DNA of 64,000 nucleotides from Undaria pinnatifida. Lineage: Eukaryota; Sar; Phaeophyceae; Laminariales; Alariaceae. The stretch lies in the NCBI GenBank assembly GCA_012845835.1, contig JABAKD010000020.1:4920720-4984719 (forward strand). The letters run 5' to 3'. The position numbers and the translations under genes were made by a program. Under the pieces are notes generated by a model. It was not told where the DNA came from and made no database searches. It saw only the letters and a list, made by a program, of their open reading frames with translations. Below, piece by piece: positions 11,401 through 23,400 of this stretch (its first letter is position 1; every line of letters begins with the position of its first letter).

Positions 11401-14400
11401 TATCCTATTTAATATTTTATCACATTTTATTTTTTCATATGTTTCACCCAAAGTTATACACATTCTTCACAACTCCTCCTCCTGCAGACGTTATTTGCGC
11501 AAATAGGGTCGCGCAAAAAAACGGTTTTGATCCTAAATATATATATATTTTTTCACACTTCTACTTTCCAGCTTCTGGACAAGCCGTGGTCACAGGTGTC
11601 GCCCCTTCTTCCCCCCCGGTTCTTGCCTTCAATTTTTATCGCGCATAGGGTTCAGCAATCCCACTGCTCGTCGTTTTTTCATCGAATGTTGCTGATTCAC
11701 GCTCTCGCATTTTCCGCAAGTCAATTTATGCACAAGAAAAAGTCCCTATGAATTTATACGAGTATGCACTCGAGGGGATTCGAACTCATGAAACTGACCT
11801 ATACCGGGCTCGAGGATAACCTGATACGCCACCGGGGCGACCGGAGATTATCTTTATCAGGTTGACGTGCAAACCAAGCACGCTCGAAATGAGAAACATT
11901 TTAACAGCATCAAACGCAATAATATATGAAGACGAATTAGAGCGATCTACTATTGGTATAACACGCGTTCTTCTGGACGTGGACGTGACATTTTCGCCTT
12001 GCAGCCTTTCTAATGTTCTTGCATCGCATTCTTCACGAGTACTCGCACTTTCCCGTGTTTTTATTCGTTGAAGCCCTGCAGACGTGAAGCAAAACAACTG
12101 CAATTTGGCTAGTTACTTGCATAATAGGCCGCGCAAAGATCCTTGGCCTATTGGGTCAAAGCCTACTAACTAAGCTCGCAATTACTTACACGGTCGCAAT
12201 TCGGCTGGTTATTTGCATCATGTATGTTATCTAGGGATTTTTTTTTTTGTTCATGAAGGGTGTCCGTCTAGAATTTTACTTTCTAAATAAAGTTGTATCC
12301 CTGCCTTCGTTCCCGGCCGTAGGGAACCTTTCGCAGATGTCGTAGTATATACATGCATGCACGAAAATTCATGTGCGTATTCACCCGAGAAGTTATATAC
12401 ATTCTTCACTTGTACGAATCCTCCTGACGATTTTGAGCCTATATCAGGTTGACCTGCAGACCAAGCACGCTCGAAATGAAAAACACTTCAACAGCGCCAA
12501 ACGCATTAATATAAAAAGGCGAATTAGGGCGATCTACTACTGGTATTATAACACGCACTCAAGCCCTGCAGACGTCAAGCAGAACAAACGCTCGAGAGTA
12601 TACCACCGCAAAATTCAAAGCTTTAGCAACTATCCACCGTTTGGAAATGATGCCAATTTTGGAAATTATCTAGACGCTGCAGACGTTGAGATACAACCGA
12701 AGTCGCAAGGTTACCTCCTCAAAATACAATATTTTTGCAACTTCTCCCTTGTCTCGCTCAGCACCCATCCGCGTTCACGTCGAGGTGCCGAACGGATAAG
12801 GAAGGGCTAGGGGCGTTGGAGCCGCCCCCCGAAGACTTTTCGTGCTTCATTCGTTCAAGCCCTGCAGACGTCAAGCAAGACAAACGCTCAAGCCCTGCAG
12901 ACGTCAAGCAAAACAACGCTCGAGAGAATACCTCCGCAAATTTTGAAAACTTTAACACTTACCTATCGTTTGGAAATTATGCCAATTTCGGAAATTCCCC
13001 AGACGCAGCAGACGTTATTATAAGATGCAACCGAAGTCGCAAGATTACCTCCTCAAAATACAACATTTTTGCAACTTCTCCCTTGTCTCGCTCAGCATCC
13101 ATCCGCGTTCACGTCGAGGTGCCCAACGGATAAGGAAGGGCGAGGGGCGTTGCATCCGCCCCCCGAAGACTTTTACGTGTTTCTTTCGTTCAAGCCCTGC
13201 AGACGTCAAAGCAAAACAACAAACGCTCAAGCCCTGCAGACGTCAAGCAAAACAAACGCTCGAGAGCTTGCCACCGCCAAATTCAACACATTACAATAGC
13301 AACTAATCACCGTTTGGAAATGATGCCAATTTTGTGAATCATCCAGGCGCAGCAGACAAGATACAACCAAAATATCAGGAACGCCTCCTCGACATGCGAT
13401 ATTTTTGCAACTTCTCGCTTGTCTCGCTCGGCATCCGTCCGCGTTCACGTCGAGGTGCGGCACGGATACGGCCGGGCGAGGGGCGTTTGAGCCACCCCCC
13501 GAAGACGGCGCTCGAACGAAGCTATTTGACCGAGAATTCCAGTTCCGCGAATCGCATACTGAGGCCGAGACGAAAAACAACTCTTGACCGAATCCCCGAA
13601 AAAAGAATGATCGTATGCATATATTTATGTCTATAATAAGGTCGTTTTCCGATCGGCGGGCTATTGGCCGCGATTGTTTTCTCAGCCATTTGGGCTTACA
13701 TATATTCCGAATTCCTCTCTAGAAGTTTTTTTTGCAAATTGTCACTTCAGATCGAAACACTTGCCACCCCCGCGCGCGCGCTAGAGGGCGCGCAAGCGGG
13801 TCGGCAACGCATCGCCAGCGTGGGCTGTGCCCCCAAGCTGCTAGCGAAAAAATGGGCTGAATCGGTGGCTGCCTGCCCAGTAACGAGACTTTTTAAAACT
13901 CGAGACATTTTCGCGAGTCGTACAAACAGCAGTGCTTCTGTTGTCGTGCCTCTATTAGTAAGTAAATGCCGTATCAATTCTGAATAGCGCGGACAAACCG
14001 TTTGTTGTAAAAGACCACTCGAATTCGAAACACTTGCCACCGCCCGCCATCGCGAGAGAGCACGCCACGGGCGGGCACCGCACCACCAGCGTGGGCTGTG
14101 CCCACCCCACGCTGCTGGCGAAAAAATGGGTTGAATAGGTAGCTTTCTGCCCAGTAGCGCGGCTGTTGAAGACTCGAGACATTTTTGCGAGCGGTACAAA
14201 CCGCATTAGTAGTGCTTAAATGGGTTGAATAGGTAGCTTTCTGCCCAGTAACGCGGCTGTTGAAGACTCGAGACATTTTTGCGAGCCGTACAAACCGCAG
14301 TAGTAGTGCTTCTGGTGTCGTGTCTCTACTAATAAGTATACATGTGTGATTAATTCCGAATTCCTCCGCACAAACCGCTAGTTGCAGATTTACCACTCCA

Positions 14401-17400
14401 GATCGAAACACTGCACACACGCCCCCATGATTGCGAGAGAGCGCGCCGCGGGCGGGCACCGCACCACCAGCGTGGGCTGTGCCCACCCCACGCTGCTGGC
14501 GAAAAAATGGGTTGAATAGGTAGCTTTCTGCCCAGTAGCGCGGCTGTTGAAGACTCGAGACATTTTTGCGAGCGGTACAAACCGCATTAGTAGTGCTTAA
14601 ATGGGTTGAATAGGTAGCTTTCTGCCCAGTAACGCGGCTGTTGAAGACTCGAGACATTTTTGCGAGCCGTACAAACCGCAGTAGTAGTGCTTCTGGTGTC
14701 GTGTCTCTACTAATAAGTATACATGTGTGATTAATTCCGAATTCCTCCGCACAACCCGCTAGTTGCAGATTTACCACTCCAGATCGAAACACTGCACACA
14801 CGCCCCCATGATTGCGAGAGAGCGCGCCGCGGGCGGGCACCGCACCACCAGCGTGGGCTGTGCCCACCCCACGCTGCTAGCGAAAAAATGGGCTGAATCG
14901 GTGGCTGTCTGCCCTGTAGCGAGGCTGTTAGAGAGTCGAGACATTTTTGCGAGCCGTACAACCAGCAGTAGTGGTGCTTTTGTTGTCTTGCAGATTTATC
15001 GCTCCAGATCGAAACGCGTACAAGGATATTATAAAAATGAAATACACTCCAGCGGTGAGACCGAAGCAAAGTCATCTTTGCAAGCTGTGTGTGATACTCC
15101 GATCGCGCGAATTACTGGGTGTGTCCTCATTAAGGATACAGGTCGGCGACTCCCCTTGGAACTACAGCAGTGTAGCTTGTACCAGGGTCAACAGGGTGTT
15201 GTTAATCAGTCTGTACGCGGAAACTATAAAACCCGTTTTTGAGGGGGACTCAATCTGACCGTTGTAGAAGGAAATGCATCAGATTATCAAGTGTATCCTG
15301 TAAGTCGAATAACCGGTGAGGGGAGGACGGAGTTTTTGAGGGCGTGGAGGCCGGGGTTTGAACAAGAGGGAGCGGGGGGGGGGGGGGGGGGGGGGGGGCA
15401 ACAATCTGTGCGCAGAAACTATAAATCCTTTATGAGGGCAAATCTGACGGTTGTGGAAGGAATGTATCAGTTTATCATGTATATCCTGTAAGTCGTACAA
15501 CCGGTGAGGAGAGGGCGGAGTGTTCGAAGGGGGGGGGGGGGGGGGTGACAACAGCTTTAGGTGGCCTAGATGTATATCTGTTAGGAGCTTGCTATACGCG
15601 TGGTGCTAGGTCTAGGCGATGGTGCGGGTGGTGGGGAAGGAGGGGGCGGGGCGGGGGCGGGGGGGGGGAAGAGGGGGGCGTGGGGTATGGATTGGAGCTA
15701 CGGCATGGATTGCTTGAAAGATAATGAGATGATATCAACTGTCTGGTAGTGTTCATTACTCTTGCAGATTTTGATCTCAGGTGGATTGGCGGGAGAGAAC
15801 AAAACGAGGGGGGAGGGGGGGCGATGGGGGGGGGGAGATCAAACCCCTTTAGGTCGCGTGAATGTATACCTGGGAGGAACTTTACTCTACGTGCCAGGTC
15901 TAGGCGATGGTGCGGGTGGTGGGGAAGGAGGGGGCGCGGAATTGAGAAATAAATGAATTGGAGCTACGGCATGGCTGGTTGGATAGGTAAATGAGGTGAT
16001 ATCACGTACTTGGTAGTGTTGATTATTCTAGCAGATTTTGTTGTAGGTGGGGCGGCGGGGGAGGGGGGGGGGGGGGGGGTTGTTTTTTGCGTGTGTGTCC
16101 GGGGGGAGGGACAACGGCCTTTTAGGAATCTTCCGTATATTCCAACAACCGGGCCTGGCTATTTGTATGATTGGCCTTTGGTTTGTGTTTTTCTGGGGTA
16201 TATCTCAGCTCCAGAGTGGCTGGAACCTGTCCCGTGACCATGGACTTGATTATGCGAGTTAATGTGAGAACAACAACAACACCTTGAATACAAGACAACC
16301 ATTTGGAACAATCATGTAGAGCTGTGGTATACAATGATGCGTTATAGCTTCGCGGTGTGCTATTTAACATGGATCGCAAATAAAACATTCCAATTGACCG
16401 GTGCAACCATGTAGTTACAATGATTTTTTACCGTGCCGATGTGGGGCTCTGAGGTCGCCAATTATAAGACAAGAGATACATGTTGCAGATACAACAAGCG
16501 AGGAGATGTGGTCATGCACTGCTGTCACCACCATTGAACACGAGGGGGGGAAGTGCAAATTGTCAGTGTTTTGAACTATATAGCAGTCACAGTCGTAGTG
16601 GTAGAGGTATAGGGTTAGTAGTGGTAGTGATAGTTGGTAGTAAAAGTATTCACGTGGAATTATTAATAGCGGTAGTGTTGCAGCCTTTTTTTTTTCTTGT
16701 TTGTTTATCCTCCGGCGCGGATGGGGGAGAAAATAAAGCTCAAGCTCACCACACTTCCACGTATTTTCATACGCGTCGTGTGTCGATTGAACTCAGTTGC
16801 TTTCGCAGCCCAACGCTATCTGGCGCACCCTTCGGGTCCAGCATTATTTAATAATGTAGTAGTATGAATAGTAGTAAGTGGTGGTATTAATAGTAGTAGC
16901 GGCAGTACTACTACGGAGATCCACTGTTAGCAGGATGAATTGTCAGACAAAAAAAGGGGGCAAAAGCACCCGCCTTTGATTGTTAGCGTTTGGTTTTAAG
17001 TTCATCTTGTTGGCTGGCCTCACCAGGCACACAGCCTCGATCGAACACAGTCTTTCCGAGAGGGTTCGTGTTACAGGGCTAGCGCATATTAATAACAAGT
17101 ATCGGTCGGGTTGCGCGATCTTCGGAGTCACGTGTCGGGTGATGGTGGTGATGATGGTGATGATGGTGAGATACTGGGCTCCTCATGTTGGGATCCCGGA
17201 AAGTTCTTAGAAGTTGCTTCACCCCCACCGTGTGATGAGTTATTATCAAACAATCATCAATCATCAAACAATCATCAATCATCAAACAATCATCAATCAT
17301 CAAACAATCATCAATCATCAAACAATCATCAATCATCAAACAATCATCAAACACAGCAAGCTGCACGCCAAGAGCTCTCCTAAATGGTCGCGATGCTTTC

Positions 17401-20400
17401 CTGTTTTCGTGTGTGATTTCATCCTGTTAACAATGGATCTCCGTAACAGTAGTAGTAGTAGTAGCAGTAGTAAATAGTGAAGTGTGGGTCCAGGGACATT
17501 ATTGTCGTTCGCCCTTGCCGAGATGAATGTCGATAAGGGTCAGGAATCGCGCTTGTCGTGGTGCAGTCGGGCTCTTCGGCTCGTTACAAGCGTGTACGCC
17601 GGAAGTTTGGCGCCATTGCCGAGCGTATAGGGATATGTAAATATAAAGTGCTGGTAACGTTGGCGACCAATCATCGTAATAACCCCGTGGTCGTGACTTA
17701 TAAGCAGAAAAAAGCTTCGATGCCGACGTAAATATCGGCGGGTGAAAGGAATGGCACGTGTCATGCTTCAATCGATCTCTTCGACTCGATAAAAGCGTGC
17801 ACGGCGGTGGTTTGACGGTAAACTTGTACGACTTTCGTCGAATTTGAAAAATACTCTCCCCGGGTATCCCCAGGAAATGAAACCGATTGGATATTGACAC
17901 GCTCGCCCGTATTTCCGGCCGACCTGCTATCCCGCCGTTTCGGGGAGGGGAGAGTGCCACAAGGCTTAGTTTGGGTAGGCAATTGGTTAACCTTTTACAA
18001 GTGATCTCACGCCTCCGTATACAACTCAAGTACTGTATAGCTTACGCTGCCGGAGTAGCAACGGGGACCGCCGGTAGGGACATCTCCATCTATCGCTCTC
18101 ACGGGAACCGAAGGCCGCGCCAGGAAACCAGCTGGATTGCGAATGCAATTGAGTTAAATTGATACGCGACCTGTATGAAAATACGTGGAAGTGTGGTGAG
18201 CTTAAGCTTTATTTTCCCCCATTCGCCGGAAAATGAATAAAAACAACGGACTATTACCCCCCTAATTGACGATTGATGATGATGATGATGTGATGATAAT
18301 CTGATGATCTTGTAATGTTTTGCCGTTCAACAATGCTGTGCAGATGTGCAGCACGCTGTTTTGTCAGGTTTAGCCGCACGACAGTGTGCCGACGTGCGGT
18401 ACGAGCTTCCGCATCGATACTCGTATAGCAATGCAGTACCTGGCACTTAAAGGTTCCCCTTCGGAGGCGGCGTGACCCACGGCCGATGGTTCTCATCTAT
18501 TATTTAATGAATGGGCGTAAAATATCTGGTGTGAATGTTTAGGCTTGAAATATGGTTTGGGGTTGTCGGTATAGACGACAAAGGCAGCAGCATCCCGTGT
18601 GCGTGCGGAAACACAACGTCAAACAAACCATGAACCCCCCCCCCATGAAAATTGCTCGGTCGACGTCACGCAGGAATAAATAACTACAATACGAAGTAGA
18701 TCCTTATCAAATTTGCCATACCTCGTCGTCCGACGTCATCGGTGGAGTGCTCCTGCGGTGCAGGTGAATCTCGTACCCGCTGCAGCCAATGTTATCGATT
18801 CTAGTCCCCCGACTGCATAGATATACCAGTATTTATGCTCGTGCTCGTAGGGCTTTTTCTTGCGAGGTAATCGACTACTTGAAGGAAAGCGCGAGAGATT
18901 GAGTTACTGTAGCAATGAATTCGATTGACGAGCATCGGGAATGCTAAACCCTATGCGCCACAAACATGAAGGCGATTACTGGATAGGAAAGCTGGGAAGT
19001 AATAGTGACAGTATACATGTACATAAAACACTAATGTGCTGGGCGAGCTCTAAGCTCGTGTGCACTTGGTCGCCGTTATTGGTGTTGCCGAACCAACCCA
19101 ACCTTGTGTTATGTGTACGTACGTGTGTACACCTGTACACGTCTACCCACGGTGTCTATGTACATAATGCGGCCATAATAAGAAGAAGGCTGTACCTCGA
19201 GATACGGCAGCTGCAATCGGCTTGCGCGACAGAAAGCCCTAATGAAGTACCATGTGGGCGATTTTACCGCTCTAGATGTAGCCGGGTCCTACATCGGGCG
19301 GTATCGGCCCTAATCGGGGCGGAACCCGCCCTGTTCACGGCCCATCCTCGCCTCCATATCGGTACAAAACGTCTCTGCTGGTGCTCTCCTTGAGAGGAGG
19401 AAGAAGGGATATATCACACCCCTACTGCTGCTGCAAGAACAAACGTACCCTTATGTCCCAAACATATGTGAAGAGTACTGCCAGTGCAGGAGCACGCTTT
19501 TGTATATCTCCAGCGGGACCCGTGACAGTGACAACCACTTTTTTTCACAAACTCCGTATGTTAACGTAAGGCGCGGGCACCCTTTCATATTCTGCTGTGA
19601 TTCTTCTTGTATGCATTTGGTATCACCTATGTTTCGGTGGGGGTTCATTGCTCGCGCCGCTGACTTTGCTGTACCGCTCTTCCCCGTGCGCACGCATCCG
19701 TCTCCGCGCAGGACTCTGTGGCTTCGGTTGGGTCAGTAGCACGCCGTGTTGTTTTAAAACATTTCAAATACGTCAGCTGTGTACAGCTCACTAAAACGTA
19801 GGATTGATGATGCCCTACCGAGGCGACATTATATCTTCGAGAGGGCGACCAACGGGCTTATAACGAATAGGGTAGCCTCTTGATGTTGGCCGCCCATGAT
19901 TTCTTTACGCTCTACTCCCTTTTAGAGGTCCCATTGCTTTTGGTACCCTGGTACATGTTTCTTTCTAGTAAAAGTGCACAGCGGTGAAAAAAAACACACA
20001 CACACCCTTAAGAACCGCGCGACCATTTTTTTTTAGTAGTGGTTGAAGGGTCGACTTTCTAAGAATCTTTCTAACCTTCTAAAAATGTCAGGAATCGTGC
20101 CAAGAAAACGTGTCGGTTTCGCGAATGGGTGGCATTTGTCAGGAATCCTGATTTTGAAACACTTGAAAAAAAACACGAAAATGGATGTCAGGGTTCCTGA
20201 TTAACCCCCCCCCCCGTGTTTTTTTGTGATTTTTTTTCGACACGTAACATGTTCCGAATCTCAAAACGTCAAGGATCGCGATTTTTTTTGTGCGTTCGTT
20301 AGAAATGACCCTAACTTACACGTGGGAGAAAAAATCCTCCGAAGGGTTTGCAGAACATTGCATTATGCCAAGATGGTGTATAGGGGTCGCTCGAAGGAAC

Positions 20401-23400
20401 CCGCCCAGCAGGACCTTTTGTAACTGTCGTCAAAGCGCGTGAGTTGTTGGGTCCCAATCGGTCGGTCGTTTCGGCATATCGTAAGGGGTCTCATTTTTTC
20501 CCCGTCGTGTGATTTGTTGAAACTCGCATCGTGGCTCGATTTGACCACTACCACTCGCAATGAACACTATTGAACAACTCCAATATTTCCTCAATTTTCC
20601 TGCAACTGGCGGCGAAAATGACAGGTATCTACCACCCAGTCTCTGATGAGTGTCACGTGGTCGGACGGCCACGTGAGCGCGTACCAGGCGGGCTGGCTCA
20701 GCGCTTACGACAACTCTCCCGCGGCGCTACACCAGAGGAGCCACGGAACCTGGCCAACCCCCTTGTGCGCATGGGACGCCATCCCAAAGGTGCTGCTGTG
20801 ACTCGTTTAGCCAGGAAAAAAGCGCTTGTCCTGTTCAATTCCAAATAGTTTCTCCTCGAAACCGTGGGTGTACATGAAGGGCTTTGGGGTATCCTTGCGT
20901 GTGTACATGAAGGGCTTTGGTAATCCTTGCGGGGGGTTTTGTAATACCCAAGTCTACGGTATCTGTACGGAAACGGGAATAAATCTCGTGTACCGCGGTA
21001 TCCCATGGGACTTGGATCGGGGGTGCAGATTTCGTGTTGTCAGCATCAACAATTTTGAAGGGGGGCGGGGGGGGTTAGCTTGTTCATACTATCAATAGTT
21101 GAAGATGTTGATTGTTTTCCATGTTCGAGGGAGGCGGTTTTGAACGGGTGGGGGTTTGTCTTGCATCGTTCATGTGCATGCTTGAAGTATCTTTTGGGAA
21201 GTGTATGGATATGTGTTTCCGCTTGCAGATTTTTGAGTTTGACGCAACCGCGGCCAGTAAGTAGTGTTGCGACTTGGCCCGGCTCTTGCGAAATGATCAA
21301 CAGGCCGCACTACATCGTCATTGCATCTTCTTTCCGAGAAATTCCCGAGGCGGTAGGGGTTTCGATTCAGGTTGGGGTCAAGACTTGACGTTAGGCGCAC
21401 TCAAATTGTCAACTGTTTTTTTAGAGTCTAGTACCTGGTGTATTCGAACCGTAATGTCCAAGTTAAGCGAAGGTCCATGGACCACAGTTCTCGCCGCAGC
21501 CATCGCCGCCACGGGCGAAGGGGGGGGGGTGGCGTACACTTTTGTTGCTGGCCTTGGGCATTGGACCATTGACCACGCACTCCTTTCGAGACGAAGCAGC
21601 GGGGGGGGGGGGTAATGGGGGGCGCTTCGTCGTCGTGTAGCGAGTGTGTGGTGTTGTAGTGTGACGGTCGAGTGCGTCACATGAGCATGTTGTTAGTCGT
21701 TTTCCGTGTCGATGAAGCACTATGTACTAGTTTTTGCATGTATGATGTGTGGGACTCGCGCGTGGTCAGGATCGGTTTTCGTGGTGGTGGTGGAGGTGGG
21801 AGGGGGGGAGTCAGGGATCGGTGGCGTTGGTGTTGGTGTTGATGGTGCTGATGGCGGTGTTAGTGTTGGGTGTTTGTGTTGGGGTGGTGCTTTTAGTGGT
21901 GTTGGTTTTGGTGTTGATGGTGCTGGTGGAGGTATGGGTGGTGTTACGTGGTGTTGGTGGTGTTGGTGTTAGCGTTGGTGGAGGCTGGTGTTGGTGTTAT
22001 GCTGATGCTTCACGGCGTTGATGAGGCTGGTGGCTGTGTTGGCGGTGTTGGTGGTGGTGCGGGTCGAACGGTTGGCGTTTTTTCTCCTTGAAAAAACACA
22101 CGCAGGAACGTGCCACCTCAATAAATCTGCATGGGGTTGCGGTGGTTCGAGTACCCCCCCCCGCCTCCCTGCGCCGGTGCGTAGAACTTTGAGGCTCGGT
22201 CTGTGTTCTTGGGTCTGAAAATCAGTACGGCTCTGCGGCGGGTCACAGTCACAAATGATTACCCCCCCCGTACGCTCAAGGTGCCGAACTCTGCCTCATA
22301 ATTTGGTTCTGAGTAGGATGCACCTCACCGTCCATGCAGCTCGGCGACCACCACACGACGCTTCGCGCCTGGTACACGCGATACCTGCCTGGTCGGTGAA
22401 TACCCGGCGCGCTCCGTCCCGGCGTAGAAGGCATGCGAGGGTCTGTGGTCACACGACTAGGGGCATGCATGAAGTGAGTACACACCTCCCTCGCCGCTCC
22501 TATTTTTCCATGATCGCCACTCCCCACCCCCGCTCAGGTGGACTGTGCGGAGTACATGGGGAGCGACGAAGCCTTGTACACGGCTTTGAAGAAGTTGAAC
22601 CGGACGGGTGTCTTCCTGCTGGAGAACGTGGGAACGAAGGAGGACACCGTCGTCGAGCTCGCCCGTCGCATCGCCCCCGTGTCCCACGAGATGCTGTACG
22701 GCCAGACCTTCGACGTTATCTCTCAGGTGAGACTCGGTCCAGCGTCGAAATAATGGTTGGTTTAGCCTACACGTACCCCACTTCACATCTTGAGCCCGAG
22801 AAAATTCCAAGGGGGGGTCGGCGTTAGGGCTTAGGGTTCGGTATAGGGTTGCTGTTAGCTGTTAGGGTTTAACGTCTCGATTTTTTTTTTTTTTTTGAAG
22901 CTGGGCCAAGGCTCTTTACCGCCCTCCATGGGGGTACAACTCTCGCTGTTTGCCTTCGCCGCTTTCCCCCTCCCCCTCTCCCCCCTCTTTGCGTCGCTCT
23001 TTGTTCGCCTCGTGGTCCTCTTCTTTTTGGGTCTCTTACCCCGTTTTTTGCTATTTTTTTTTATCAAAATTAATAATACCGTTTAGCTGCGAGATCGAGG
23101 AATTCACCGAACTCACCTTTGCAAGCTGTGTGTGTGATGACTCCGATCGCGCGTGTCACGGTGTGTGTATATCCTCATGACGGTTATCGGTCGGCGACTT
23201 TCCTTAGTCCTAGCTAGCTTTGTAGTATCAGGGTCAAAAGGGTGATGCAAATAAGTTAGCCTTTGAGGAATCGTGATGTATAGAACATTAAAGTGTTTCG
23301 CGATCTGTGCCCCCCCCCCCCTCCTTCGCTCGCGTCTGTCTTTCTGGTCGCCCCCGCCTTCCTCCCCCTTATTTTGCATGAATCACAGAAGACGTCCTCC

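Larger units (their letters stand above)
2461..20624 (+). other. intron of about 18.2 kb in the dioxygenase gene
   Basis: GTGGGA donor at 2461 and ACAG acceptor at 20621-20624, both phase 0. Nothing between reads as another exon of the gene, though a micro-exon cannot be excluded. The intron is packed with the repeats listed separately and with one antisense disrupted ORF. Confidence 0.75.
17353..20624 (+). other. rest of the long intron
   Basis: Other than the repeats listed at 18130-18240 and 18745-19010, I see only a short GTA microsatellite (about 17446-17472) and a GAT run (about 18270-18290). The 91-codon plus frame at 17887 and the 150-codon plus frame at 18941 have no family features; the latter runs through a SINE-like copy. 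Confidence 0.4.

Noticed and set aside
13974..14867. 297-codon minus-strand ORF
   Set aside because: It spans a 381-bp tandem array whose unit length is a multiple of three, so the frame persists mechanically. The translation is itself a repeat with no protein family features.
17244..17352. CRISPR-like array
   Set aside because: The 18-bp units are directly abutting with no spacers, in a eukaryotic intron: a satellite.
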